A stretch of DNA of 64,000 nucleotides from CAMLIZ01 sp036231905 (GCF_036231905.1 NZ_JAZARE010000002.1:1-64000), one strand, 5' to 3'. Shown: positions 46,850 through 59,329, counted from the first letter of the stretch. Made by a program: numbers and translations. The notes: generated by a model not told the origin, from the letters alone.

Positions 46850-46873
46850 TACATACATGCGTGAATGTATGAA
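46850..46873. promoter_or_regulatory. AcrR-type operator
   Basis: TACATACATGCG followed directly by TGAATGTATGAA, an inverted repeat (ACATACAT/ATGTAT) nearly identical to the known 24-bp E. coli AcrR operator (TACATACATTTG/TGAATGTATGTA). It lies between the adaptor gene and the divergent TetR-family gene, 40 bp from the former and 74 bp from the latter. Confidence 0.8.
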
Positions 46874-46947
46874 TGACAGTAGGGTGAACCGCCAGCCGCG
46901 TTCCGGGTCGAACGCGGACAATTCATTACTCCACCACCCGAGCAGTC

Positions 46948-47652
46948 ATGGTTCGCCGCACCAAGGAAGACGCCCTCGCCACCCGCCACCGCATCCTGGA
47001 TGCGGCGGAGTTGCTGTTCCAGCGCTGCGGCGTGTCCCGGACCTCGCTGCACGACATCGCCCAGGCCGCCGAAGTGACCCGCGGTGCCATCTACTGGCAC
47101 TTCAAGGACAAGGCCGACCTCTTCAACGCGATGATGGAACGCGCCAGCATGCCAATGGAGGAGTCGCTCGGCAAGTGCGGCGCATGCCCGGTCGGCGACG
47201 ATCCGCTGGCCTTCATCGAGCGCCGCCTGGTGGAGGCGCTGCGCCTGACCGCCACCCATCCGCAGACACGGCGGGTGTTCGAGATCGCCACCCACAAGGT
47301 GGAGTACGTGGACGAGCTGCTGGCGGTGCGGGACCGCCACCTCGCCGGCCGCAACGAATGCCTGGCCGAGGTGGAACGCGAGCTCAAGTCGGCGATGCGG
47401 CGCGGGCTCATCGGCACCAAGGTGCCTGCACGCTCCATCGGCCTGGGGCTGCACGCGCTGGTGGACGGGCTGATCCAGAACTGGATGCTGGACCCCGAGG
47501 CCTTCGACCTCGTGCGGGTGGGCAAGCAGGTGCTGGCCACCTATCTCGCCGGCATCCGGACCACCGCGCCCGCCGACGCCTCGGTAAAGCGTTCTGCACG
47601 AAGCACCAAGCCGCTGCGGGCCGAGACTACGGGAGCGCCGATTGCTCCCTGA
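46948..47652 (+). CDS. TetR-family repressor, AcrR/TtgR type
   Basis: 234 residues. The DNA-binding N-terminus (MVRRTKEDALATRHRILDAA, LFQRCGVSRTSLHDIAQAAEVTRGAIYWHFKDKADLF) is very close in wording to E. coli AcrR. The ligand-binding part is followed by a Ser/Thr/Ala-rich tail longer than in most members. It is divergent from the RND operon with a matching operator between, so it almost certainly represses the pump and itself and is released by pump substrates. Confidence 0.94.
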   Translation: MVRRTKEDALATRHRILDAAELLFQRCGVSRTSLHDIAQAAEVTRGAIYWHFKDKADLFNAMMERASMPMEESLGKCGACPVGDDPLAFIERRLVEALRLTATHPQTRRVFEIATHKVEYVDELLAVRDRHLAGRNECLAEVERELKSAMRRGLIGTKVPARSIGLGLHALVDGLIQNWMLDPEAFDLVRVGKQVLATYLAGIRTTAPADASVKRSARSTKPLRAETTGAPIAP

Positions 47653-47732
47653 GCCAAGGTGAGACTTTTTGTTGCGGCCGGTCGGCCACACCCGAAGTCA
47701 CCGCGTTGGGCCCCTTTCCTCCCCGGCTTGCC

Positions 47733-48467
47733 ATGTCACCTGATCACACCGTTTTCCCGCTCCTGGGCCGAGTCGCCGGCGCTGCGCTGATGGCTGCCCT
47801 GGCACTGCCCGCTGCCGCGCTGCCGGCGCCCACAGCGCGTGCTGGAACGAGCGCGGCCAGTGCGCCGCGCCAGACCCCGGACGCCGCCCGCCTGGTGCAG
47901 TGGATCACCAGCTCGCGCGACAACCAGGCCCAGCCCTTCGCCATCATCGACAAGCGCAACGCCCGCCTGATGGTGTACGACGCCGGCGGCCGCCTGCGCG
48001 GCAGCGCACCGGTGCTGCTGGGGCTGGCGCGCGGCGACGACACCGTGCCCGGCATCGGCGAGAAACCGCTGTCGCAGGTGAAGCCGTCCGAGCGCACCAC
48101 GCCCGCCGGCCGCTTCGTGGCCGAGCACGGCACCAACCTGCGCAAGGAAGACATCCTCTGGATCGACTACGACGCCGCCGTGTCGATGCACCCCGTGCTC
48201 ACCACCAATGCGAAGGAGCGGCGCCTGCACCGGCTGGCCACGCCGGGCGTGGCCGACAACCGCATCTCCTATGGTTGCGTCAACGTGCCGAAGGCCTTTT
48301 TCTCCAACGTGGTGCTCAAGACGCTAAGCACCGAACGCCCGTTGATCTACGTGCTGCCCGAGACCCGCTCGCTGACCGCCACCTTCCCCGGCCTGGCCGC
48401 CACCCGGGTGGCCGGCACGCGCGCCGGGCTGGCCAGCGCCGCACCACCCTCTTCGCGCAAACAATGA
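47733..48467 (+). CDS. L,D-transpeptidase-like (YkuD-type) secreted protein
   Basis: About 244 residues with a signal sequence (VAGAALMAALALPAAALPA). The catalytic loop is read as NRISYGCVNV, with Cys182 in the S-x-G-C-(I/V)-N-(V/M) pattern of L,D-transpeptidases; an upstream His lies in MHPVLTTNA. FAIIDKRNARLMVYDAGGRLR opens the domain. It may cross-link or attach peptidoglycan. The gene ends at a strong bidirectional terminator. Confidence 0.8.
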   Translation: MSPDHTVFPLLGRVAGAALMAALALPAAALPAPTARAGTSAASAPRQTPDAARLVQWITSSRDNQAQPFAIIDKRNARLMVYDAGGRLRGSAPVLLGLARGDDTVPGIGEKPLSQVKPSERTTPAGRFVAEHGTNLRKEDILWIDYDAAVSMHPVLTTNAKERRLHRLATPGVADNRISYGCVNVPKAFFSNVVLKTLSTERPLIYVLPETRSLTATFPGLAATRVAGTRAGLASAAPPSSRKQ

Positions 48468-48497
48468 AAAAACCGGGCCGAGGCCCGGTTTTCTTTT
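48467..48497. terminator. bidirectional Rho-independent terminator
   Basis: An A-run, CCGGGCC, a GA loop, GGCCCGG and a T-run (AAAACCGGGCC/GGCCCGGTTTT). It lies between two convergent genes and has T-runs on both strands, serving the transpeptidase-like gene (+) and the Ser/Thr-rich gene (-). Confidence 0.9.
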
Positions 48498-48516
48498 GGG
48501 CCAGGGCCCTTTGCGA

Positions 48517-49050
48517 TCAGCCGCGGTCGGCGCGAGCGCTGCGGCGCGAGCTGCGCGAGCCCGACGCGGTGGACGAGGTGTCGGTGCTGGAGCCGGTGGC
48601 CGAGCTGGACGTGTCCGTGCTGCTGCCGGAGGTGGTGGTGCTGCCCATCGTGGAGCTGGTGCTGCTGGGCGTGGAGCTCGTCGTGCCGGCAGTTCCGGTG
48701 GTCCCCGTCGTGCCGCTGGTGGTGGACGAGGTGCCCGAGGTGCCGGTGGCCGTGCTGGACGTGTCGGTGCTGGTGCCCGAGGAGCTGGTGCCCGAGGTGC
48801 CCACGCTGCCCGACGTGCTGCTGTTGGCGGGGTTCGCGGTGCCCGGCGTGGCGCTGGTCGCACTGGGGTTGGTGGCGGTGTCGGTGCCCGGGCCGGGGCT
48901 GGAGGTGGACGTGCCGGTGCTGGTGGAGCCGGAGGTGCCGGAGCCCGAGGTGCCCCCGGTGCTGCCGGACTGCGCAAAGGCCACGCCAACGGCAGCAGCC
49001 AGTGATGCGGCGGCTGCGGCGACGGCCAGCTTCTTGGAAATTGGGTTCAT
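48517..49050 (-). CDS. Ser/Thr/Gly-rich low-complexity secreted protein
   Basis: 177 residues. A signal peptide (KKLAVAAAAASLAAAVGVAFAQ) is followed by about 140 residues made almost only of Ser, Thr and Gly, with scattered Pro, Asp and Ala, in loosely repeated units such as GTSGTSSTTSG and SSTDTSSTATG. The last residues turn basic (SRSSRRSARADRG). There is no folded domain; it could be an extracellular linker, adhesive or cell-envelope protein. The complementary frame is also open because of the biased codons, but only this strand has a start, signal peptide and terminator. Confidence 0.7.
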   Translation of the reverse strand: MNPISKKLAVAAAAASLAAAVGVAFAQSGSTGGTSGSGTSGSTSTGTSTSSPGPGTDTATNPSATSATPGTANPANSSTSGSVGTSGTSSSGTSTDTSSTATGTSGTSSTTSGTTGTTGTAGTTSSTPSSTSSTMGSTTTSGSSTDTSSSATGSSTDTSSTASGSRSSRRSARADRG

Positions 49051-49259
49051 CTTGAAGACTCCTGTTGCGGAAGGATGGAAGGATGGGTTCGATGCTCGCT
49101 ACAGAGTCGCTCCCCGGAAATGGAAGACGCGCCAAAGTCTCGGCGTAACCGAATCGGCAACCCCTGTGCCCAAGCCTGTAACCGGGTTCCCAAATGCATG
49201 AGCAGATGCAAACAGCGCGCCTGCCACGGGGGCGACCGGCATGAAAGAATCGGCGGCTC

Positions 49260-52796
<3,537 letters not shown>

Positions 52797-52847
52797 CCCC
52801 AGCGTCGGCGGGCGGCCGCGCAGCCTCTGATGCGGCGCGAAGGCTGG

Positions 52848-55115
52848 TTAGCCGCGCTGTGTGCAGCCCGGTGCCTGCCACCAGCGCGGCAGCAGGCGCT
52901 GCACTGCCGGGCGCAGGAAGCGGTCGTCCAGCAGGTGCACCACGCCGCGATCCTGCGGGGTGCGGATCACCCGGCCTGCGGCCTGCACCACCTTCTGCAG
53001 GCCGGGGTAGAGGTAGGTGTAGTCGAAGCCGGTGCCGCAGAGCTGGTCGATGCGGCGCCGGATCTGCTCGTTCACCGGGTTCACCTGCGGCAGGCCCAGG
53101 GTGGCGATGAAGGCGCCGATCAGCCGGTCACCCGGCAGGTCGATGCCCTCGGCGAACGAGCCGCCCAGCACCGCGAAGCCGATGCCGCGGCCACCGGGCG
53201 CAAAGCGCGCCAGGAAGGCGGCCTGCTGCTCCTCGGTCATGCCGCGCGACTGGCGCCACACCGGCACGTCGGCGTGAGACGCCGTGAACAGCTCGGCCAC
53301 CTGCTCCAGGTAATCGAAGCTGCTGAAGAACGCGAGGTAGTTGCCCGGCTGCACCGCGTACTGCGCCGCCATGCGCTGCACGACCGGCGCCAGAGACGTG
53401 CCGCGGTGCTGGAAGCGGGTGGAGATGTCGCCGGCGATCTGCACCGACAGCTGGTGCGCCGCGAAGGGCGAGGCCACGTCCACCACCGCCGTGTCCTCGG
53501 GCAGGCCCAGCAGTTCGCGGTAGTAGCCGGCCGGGTGCAAGGTGGCGGAGAACAGCGTCACCGTGTGGGCCGCCTGGAAGCGCGGCTTCAGGAACGGCGC
53601 GGGGATCACGTTGCGCAGGCACGGCACGCAGCCGCCGCGCGGCGTGCGGGTCAGGTCGAACAGCGAATGCTCGTCGAAGGACTCGGCCAGCCGGGTGAAC
53701 TGCAGCGCATCGAAGTAGAAGGCCTGCAGCGCAGCGTCCACCGCGGTCGGGTGCTCGGCCAGGTGGTCGGTGATGGCGGCCAGCGCCTGCTGCAGCGCCT
53801 CGATCAGCGTGGTGGGCAGCGGCTGCACGGCGTAGTCGCCCTCCAGCCCGGCGGACAGCTCGCGCCACTGGCGCTGCACCCGGCCCAGCGGCCGCTTCAG
53901 CGCCGCCGGCGCGCCGCGCCGCGCCAGCGCAAACCCGCCGGGGTCGAGCTGTGCGCTGTACATGGCGCGGGCCCGCTCCACCAGGTTGTGCGCCTCGTCC
54001 ACCAGCACTGCCACGCGCCAGCCTTGCACGTTGGCCAGGCCGTGCAGCAGCGCGGCGGAATCGAAGTAGTGGTTGTAGTCGCCCACCAGCAGGTCGCTCC
54101 AGCGTGCCAGCTCCTGGGTCAGGTAATACGGGCAGACCTCATGGGCCAGCGCCAGGCTGCGCACGGCCGCCCGGTCCCACACCGGCACCGCCAGAGCCGC
54201 TTCACGCGCGGCGGGCAGGCGGTCGTAGAAGCCCTTCGCCAGGGGGCAGGCCTCGCCATGGCAGGCCTTGTCGGGGTGCTCGCAGGCCTTGTCGCGCGCC
54301 ACCAGCTCCAGGGTGCGCAGCGGCAGCGCCGGATCGGCCTGGCGCATCAGGGCCACCGCGTCCAGCGCGAGCGCACGGCCGGAGGTCTTGGCGGTGAGGA
54401 AGAACACCCGGTCCAGCGCCTGCCCCGGCGCGGCCTTCAGCAGCGGGAACAGGGTGCCCACCGTCTTGCCGATGCCGGTGGGCGCCTGCGCCATCAGGCA
54501 GCGGCCGGAACGCGCCGCGTTGTACACGGCTTCGGCGAGCGGCCGCTGGCCCTCACGAAAGCCCGCATGCGGAAAGCGCAGCTGCTGCAAGGCGGTGTCG
54601 CGGGCGCCGCGGTGGGCCAGCTCATGCTCGGCCCAGGCCAGGAAGGCCGCGCAGCGCTGTTCGAAGTGCTGCCGCAGCTGGTGTGCAGTGCACTGTTGTG
54701 TGAACACCGTCTCGCGCTGGCTGCCCACGTCGAAGTACACCAGCGCGAGCTCGATGTCCGGCAGCCCTTTCGACTCGCACAGCAGCCAGCCGTACACCAT
54801 GGCCTGCGCCCAGTGCAGCGCACGATGGTTTTCCGGCAGGCGGTCGATGCGGCCGCGGAAGGTCTTCACCTCCTCGAGCCGGTTGCGGCCCGCGTCATAA
54901 CCGTCTGCGCGGCCACGCACCCGCAGCGGCCCGAATTCGCCGCACAGCGGCAGCTCCGCCTGGTAGCCCGGGCCACGGCGCGCGGCCACGACCTGGTGGC
55001 CTTCGATGCCCTGCAGCGCCGTGGGCGCCGGCGTGAAGCGGAGATCGAGGTCGCCGTGCTTGGCGGTGAATTCGCACAGCGCACGGACGGCGACAGTGTA
55101 GGAGGGACTGTTCAA
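52848..55115 (-). CDS. PD-(D/E)XK nuclease fused to XPD/DinG-like helicase
   Basis: 755 residues. The N-terminal 170 residues contain a RecB-type nuclease signature: Asp71 (RGRADGYD), Glu82-Val-Lys84 (LEEVKTF) and Gln104-x3-Tyr108. The SF2 helicase follows with Walker A QAPTGIGKT (about 210-218), four cysteines for an iron-sulfur cluster (278, 285, 290, 328), VDEAHN and a C-terminal QAAGRVIRT. It is probably a DNA repair enzyme that both unwinds and cuts. The start is TTG; the frame is closed just upstream and has no earlier start. No Shine-Dalgarno is evident. Confidence 0.88.
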   Translation of the reverse strand: MNSPSYTVAVRALCEFTAKHGDLDLRFTPAPTALQGIEGHQVVAARRGPGYQAELPLCGEFGPLRVRGRADGYDAGRNRLEEVKTFRGRIDRLPENHRALHWAQAMVYGWLLCESKGLPDIELALVYFDVGSQRETVFTQQCTAHQLRQHFEQRCAAFLAWAEHELAHRGARDTALQQLRFPHAGFREGQRPLAEAVYNAARSGRCLMAQAPTGIGKTVGTLFPLLKAAPGQALDRVFFLTAKTSGRALALDAVALMRQADPALPLRTLELVARDKACEHPDKACHGEACPLAKGFYDRLPAAREAALAVPVWDRAAVRSLALAHEVCPYYLTQELARWSDLLVGDYNHYFDSAALLHGLANVQGWRVAVLVDEAHNLVERARAMYSAQLDPGGFALARRGAPAALKRPLGRVQRQWRELSAGLEGDYAVQPLPTTLIEALQQALAAITDHLAEHPTAVDAALQAFYFDALQFTRLAESFDEHSLFDLTRTPRGGCVPCLRNVIPAPFLKPRFQAAHTVTLFSATLHPAGYYRELLGLPEDTAVVDVASPFAAHQLSVQIAGDISTRFQHRGTSLAPVVQRMAAQYAVQPGNYLAFFSSFDYLEQVAELFTASHADVPVWRQSRGMTEEQQAAFLARFAPGGRGIGFAVLGGSFAEGIDLPGDRLIGAFIATLGLPQVNPVNEQIRRRIDQLCGTGFDYTYLYPGLQKVVQAAGRVIRTPQDRGVVHLLDDRFLRPAVQRLLPRWWQAPGCTQRG

Positions 55116-55196
55116 ACATCCAGTCTAGCGTGCAAAGTGCATCAGGTTCAGCGCCCGCCTGCCGATAAGACGCTAACGTGATCACGATGCCACCGA

Positions 55197-56789
55197 ATGG
55201 CCAGCAGTACGAGTGAGACCGCCCCGCTGGAGGCTGCGCGCAACGCGCTGGCCGATGGCCGCATGGACGACGCCAGCCGCCACGCCGAGGCGGCCTTCGC
55301 CGCCCTGCCCGACGGCTCCGACGCGCGCGCCGAAGCGGGCTACCTGCTCTGCATGGCGCACTACCGGCTCGGGCGCTGGGCGGCCGTGCTGCAGGCAGGC
55401 GAACAGGCGCTGCCGCTGCTGGAAGCACCGGACCAGATGGCCCGCCGGGTGGAGGTGCGGCGCTGGATGACGCTGGCTGCCTGCGAGACCGGCCGCTTCG
55501 ACCTCGGCCTGTACAGCGCCAACGAATCCTGCCGGCTGGCCGAAGCCGCCGGGGACCGGGCCCAGCTGGCCCTGTCGCTGGTGGCGCTGGGCATCTGCAT
55601 CGAACGCATGGGCGACCCCTGGCAGGCGCACCGCCTGATGGAGGAAGCACGCACCCTGATGCAGGGCGTGGACGACCCCAACACGCAGTGCGTGATCCTC
55701 AACAACCTGTGCGCCGCCTACATCGGCGCCTTCTACCTGCTGCGCGACGGCGGCAGCCGCACGGAGGTGACGGCGGTGCTGCGTTCGGCCGAAGCGCACG
55801 CCCGCGAAGCCATGCCACTGGTGGCGCGTGTGCCCGGCAATCCCTTCTTCGCGGCCATCCTGGAAGGCAACCTGGCCGAGGCGCTGCTGCACCTGGGCGA
55901 GACGGCCGAAGCCGAGCAACTGCTCACCACCGCACTGCGGCGGGTGACCGAACAAGGCAACGCCACACGCAGCTGGCGCATCCGCTATGCCACGGGCGAG
56001 CTGCTGCTGGCCCGCGGCGACGCCGGGCAAGCCAGCCGCCAGCTCGAGGCCCTGTGCGCCGAGATGGCTGGCAGCGAGCAGACCAACACCCTCACCCGCG
56101 TGCACGACGCGCTCTACCGCGGCTGGCGCGCCCTGGGCGACCCCGCACGCGCGCTGCTGCACCTGGAGCGTTATGAAGCGCTGGAGCGGCGGCGCGTGGT
56201 GGCGCAGCTGCAGGCGCAGTCGCGCCTGTTCGTCACGCGCGTGGAGGCCGAACGCGCCCGCCTGGAGGTGCAGGTGGAGCGCCTGCGGGCGGCGGAGTTC
56301 GAAGCGGATGCGCAACGCGACCAGCTCACCGGGCTGGGCAACCGGCGCTACCTGGACAAGCGCATGCCCGCCCTCTTTGCCGCGGCGGCCAACGGTGGCC
56401 AGCCACTCACCGCTGCGCTGATCGACCTGGACCACTTCAAGCTTGTGAACGACCGCTTCGGCCATGCCACCGGCGACCGCGTGCTGGTGAAGATCGCCGA
56501 CCTGCTGCGCGACAACACCCGCGGCAACGACGTGGTGGCGCGCCTGGGCGGCGAGGAGTTTCTGATCGTGCTGGCCGACACCGCCCTGCCGGTGGCGCAG
56601 GAGGTGTGCGAGCGCCTGCGCGCGCAGGTGCAGGCGCACGATTGGGCCGGCCTGGCGCCCGGCCTCAGCGTGACCCTGAGCATCGGGCTGTCCACCGCGC
56701 CGCCCTACGACCTGCAGGCCTTGACGCAGGCCGCCGATGCGGCGCTGTACCGCGCGAAAAGTGGCGGGCGCAACCGCGTGATGGTGTGA
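55197..56789 (+). CDS. TPR-GGDEF diguanylate cyclase
   Basis: 530 residues, no signal or membrane segment. The first 340 residues form TPR-like helical repeats (EAARNALADGRMDDASRHAEAA, ALSLVALGICIERMGDPWQA), then a short coiled coil leads into the GGDEF domain. The active-site motif is GGEEF (451-455), preceded by the inhibitory RxxD site (RGND), so the enzyme should be active and subject to product inhibition by cyclic di-GMP. It is divergent from the nuclease-helicase gene with only 81 bases between. Confidence 0.92.
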   Translation: MASSTSETAPLEAARNALADGRMDDASRHAEAAFAALPDGSDARAEAGYLLCMAHYRLGRWAAVLQAGEQALPLLEAPDQMARRVEVRRWMTLAACETGRFDLGLYSANESCRLAEAAGDRAQLALSLVALGICIERMGDPWQAHRLMEEARTLMQGVDDPNTQCVILNNLCAAYIGAFYLLRDGGSRTEVTAVLRSAEAHAREAMPLVARVPGNPFFAAILEGNLAEALLHLGETAEAEQLLTTALRRVTEQGNATRSWRIRYATGELLLARGDAGQASRQLEALCAEMAGSEQTNTLTRVHDALYRGWRALGDPARALLHLERYEALERRRVVAQLQAQSRLFVTRVEAERARLEVQVERLRAAEFEADAQRDQLTGLGNRRYLDKRMPALFAAAANGGQPLTAALIDLDHFKLVNDRFGHATGDRVLVKIADLLRDNTRGNDVVARLGGEEFLIVLADTALPVAQEVCERLRAQVQAHDWAGLAPGLSVTLSIGLSTAPPYDLQALTQAADAALYRAKSGGRNRVMV

Positions 56790-56873
56790 GGACGGCCGAA
56801 GCGGCAGCCCAGCGTGTGGGCCGCTGGAGGATGTGGCGCTCCATGTCCCCCCAGAACGCCCGCCCCCACGGCG

Positions 56874-57194
56874 TCACGGCCGTACGGCGATCTCGTTCTT
56901 CACCGACTTCACGCCGTTGACTTTGCGCGTGAGGCTCTCTGCCGTGGTGCGTTCGGTGGCGTTCTTGGCAAAGCCCGACAGCATCACGGTGCCGTTCAAT
57001 GTCTCGACGTGCATGTTGGATGCATCGACGTCCTTGTTGTCGACGAAGCGTGCCTTCACGGCGGTGGTGATGGCCGCGTCGTCCACGTAGGCGCCTACGC
57101 TCTCCTGGCCGCGCGTCACCGCGCAGCCGGTGGTGGCAATGAGCAGGACGGCCGCCAGGGTGGCGCCGATGCCGACAGTTCGAATGTTGTTCAT
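56874..57194 (-). CDS. BON-domain lipoprotein
   Basis: About 106 residues. A lipoprotein signal (AAVLLIATTGCAV) is followed by a single BON domain: DDAAITTAVKARFVDNKDVDASNMHVETLNGTVMLSGFA and ERTTAESLTRKVNGVKSVKNEI. Such proteins (OsmY/DolP-like) bind phospholipids at the envelope and are often stress-induced. It lies 99 bases downstream of a Crp/Fnr-type gene on the same strand. Confidence 0.9.
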   Translation of the reverse strand: MNNIRTVGIGATLAAVLLIATTGCAVTRGQESVGAYVDDAAITTAVKARFVDNKDVDASNMHVETLNGTVMLSGFAKNATERTTAESLTRKVNGVKSVKNEIAVRP

Positions 57195-57293
57195 GCTGGC
57201 TCCGATGAAAGGTACAGCATGGGGCCGGCGATGCGGCTTGTCGGTGCGCCAGCGCACAGTCCACATGGCGCCGCGTGCGAGGGCAGCGCTGGC

Positions 57294-58019
57294 TCAGCTG
57301 GCCGGCGTGGCAGGCAGCAGCCGGTCGGTCTCGCGCTTGACGACGCTGTAGCACTCGCAGACGTGCGTCTCCAGTGCCGGCCGGTCCAGCACCGTGATGT
57401 GGCCGCGCCGGTAGCTGATGATGCCGGCGTCCTGCAGGTGGCCGGCGGCTTCGGTGACACCCTCGCGGCGCACGCCCAGCATGTTGGCGATCAGCTCCTG
57501 CGTCATCACCAGTTCGTTGCCCGGCAGGCGGTCCAGGCTGAGCAGCAACCAGCGGCACAACTGCTGCTCCAGCGAGTGGTGGCGGTTGCACACCGCCGTC
57601 TGCGCCATCTGCGTGATCAGCGCCTGCGTGTAGCGCAGCAGCAGGTGCATGGTGGGGCCTGCCAGCTCGAACTCCTGCTTCAGCACGTGGGCGCCCAGGC
57701 GCAGGGCTTCGCCCTTGCTCTGCACCACAGCCCGGCTGGGGGTGCTGCCCCCGCCCATGAACAGCGAGATACCGACCACGCCTTCGAAGCCCACCACCGC
57801 GATCTCGGCCGAGGCGCCGTCGGCCAGCATGTACAGCAGCGACACGATGGCGGTGGTGGGGAAATACACGTGGTTGAGCTGGACGCCCGATTCATACAGC
57901 ACCGCGCCCAGCGGCAGCTCGACCGGCTCCAGGTGTGGCGACAGGCGCTCCCAGGCGTCGCGGGGAAGGGCCTGCAGCAGGCGGTTGTGGCTTGCCGCGG
58001 TCGGCATCGGTTCTGGCAT
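57294..58019 (-). CDS. Crp/Fnr-family regulator (first paralogue)
   Basis: About 241 residues. A cyclic-nucleotide-binding-like beta-roll (PLGAVLYESGVQLNHVYFPTTAIVSLL) lacks the canonical cAMP phosphate-binding Arg-Ser pair, and no N-terminal Fnr cysteines are present. The HTH is TQELIANMLGVRREGVTEAAGHL. Three cysteines are shared with the paralogue at 58465: in AVCNRHHS and in the C-terminal CECY. The start at 58019 has a GGAG box; a longer in-frame version exists. The ligand is unknown. Confidence 0.88.
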   Translation of the reverse strand: MPEPMPTAASHNRLLQALPRDAWERLSPHLEPVELPLGAVLYESGVQLNHVYFPTTAIVSLLYMLADGASAEIAVVGFEGVVGISLFMGGGSTPSRAVVQSKGEALRLGAHVLKQEFELAGPTMHLLLRYTQALITQMAQTAVCNRHHSLEQQLCRWLLLSLDRLPGNELVMTQELIANMLGVRREGVTEAAGHLQDAGIISYRRGHITVLDRPALETHVCECYSVVKRETDRLLPATPAS

Positions 58020-58143
58020 GAAGGCTCCATCGACGCCGGCAGGTGCGAAGGCACTCTGGCCGGCGGCGGCAGGCCCATCATGGGCCCCTGCTAAGTACGG
58101 TAGTGCACAGACGCCCGGCTGTGGGCGGGCACACACTCCCCGC

Positions 58144-58446
58144 ATGGACATTCACGGCCTCGCGGCAGCACCACCGCCTTTCGAACCCTTCTTCCACAGC
58201 GGCACGGGGGCCCTGCGCTTCTGGGTGCTGCAGGCGGATGGGCAGTACATCGGCGCCACCATCACGAAGCAGACGCTGCACTACTGCTTCCATGCCGACA
58301 GCAACGGCGACAACGCGATCGGCACCTACGAGGTGAACCGCCAGCGCATCGACGACGCCGTGCGGCGCCGCTCGGCCGCCGGTTCGCGCGAGCCGGTGAT
58401 GCTGCGCGACGCGGACGTCACCGCCCCTCAAGCGCCCGGGCCGTGA
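58144..58446 (+). CDS. DUF1488-like small protein
   Basis: 100 residues. GALRFWVLQADGQYIGATITKQTLHYCFHADSNG and AIGTYEVNRQRIDDAVRRR resemble the DUF1488 fold (a small alpha/beta protein of unknown role), though the match is from memory and moderate. It sits between the two Crp/Fnr paralogues, divergent from the first and convergent with the second. Confidence 0.65.
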   Translation: MDIHGLAAAPPPFEPFFHSGTGALRFWVLQADGQYIGATITKQTLHYCFHADSNGDNAIGTYEVNRQRIDDAVRRRSAAGSREPVMLRDADVTAPQAPGP

Positions 58447-58464
58447 AAGCGGGGAAATGCAGGC

Positions 58465-59175
58465 TCAGCGTGCCTTGGCGCCCGGCCCGGCATCGCCGCC
58501 GGAGTAGCAGCCACAAGCCCAGGCCCGCAGGGCCGGCCGGTCCGTCACGGTGATGTCACCGCGCCGGTAACGGATGATGCCCTCGCGCTGCAAGGCAGAA
58601 GCCGCATTGGTCACGCTCACCCGGCGTACGGCCAGGGTGCGGGCGAGCGAATCCTGGGTCAGGTGAAAGTGCTCGCTGTGCAGCCTGTCCTGCACCAGCA
58701 GCAGGCTGCGCGCCAGACGCGCAACCACCGAGTGGAAGCGCACGCAAGCGGGTTCGCCCGCCAGCTGCGACAGCTGAGCCTGGAGATAACCGGCCATGAC
58801 GCGCCGCAGGCCCGCACTCGAGGCGAGCTCACGGCGCAACGCGACGACGGGAACGCGATAGGCCTGCCCTGCCACCCGCACCACCGCCTGCAGGGTGGCC
58901 GCCTGCAGGCCCAATGCCAGTTCGACGGCCAGCATGCCTTCACGCCCGATCAGGCCCACCTCGAATGAAGGCCCGAGGGCTGCATCGGTGAGCAACGAGA
59001 TCGCACCGCTGGTGGGAAAGACCGCCTCGTGCAACGGCTCGCGGGGCTTGCACAACACCGCATCGGCCACCAGCTCCATCGGCCGGCACGCGGCCAGCAG
59101 GCGTGCACGATCGCGCGCGGCAAGCGCGTCGATGAGGGTATTGCGCCCTTCAGCGGGGCGGGGTGTGGCAGCCAT
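58465..59175 (-). CDS. Crp/Fnr-family regulator (second paralogue)
   Basis: About 236 residues, clearly related to the first paralogue across its length: EAVFPTSGAISLL, ACVRFHSVVARLARSLLLVQDRL, LTQDSLARTLAVRRVSVTNAASAL, RRGDITVTDRPALRAWACGCYSGG. The C-terminal Cys-x-Cys-Tyr and the Cys before R-x-H-S are conserved in both. The effector pocket again lacks obvious cAMP contacts. ATG at 59175 is preferred over a possible start at 59205. Nearby genes include sorAB on the same strand. Confidence 0.87.
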   Translation of the reverse strand: MAATPRPAEGRNTLIDALAARDRARLLAACRPMELVADAVLCKPREPLHEAVFPTSGAISLLTDAALGPSFEVGLIGREGMLAVELALGLQAATLQAVVRVAGQAYRVPVVALRRELASSAGLRRVMAGYLQAQLSQLAGEPACVRFHSVVARLARSLLLVQDRLHSEHFHLTQDSLARTLAVRRVSVTNAASALQREGIIRYRRGDITVTDRPALRAWACGCYSGGDAGPGAKAR

Positions 59176-59329
59176 CGTGCATCCTGCACGCGAATGGCAG
59201 CGCACTTCCGTCTGGCAGCGAACAGAGCGCCGGGCTCATGGTGCGGCATCGCACCGATGTTCTCTGGCCGCCCTTGAAATGCATGGGCCTGCCGATGCAG
59301 GCGCGCGTGCTGATGCGGCCGCTGGATGT

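Noticed and set aside
48496..49005. Repetitive Ala/Gly/Arg and Val/Glu/Pro frames opposite the Ser/Thr-rich gene
   Set aside because: Only the minus-strand frame has a start, a signal peptide and a terminator; the others arise from the same repeated codons.
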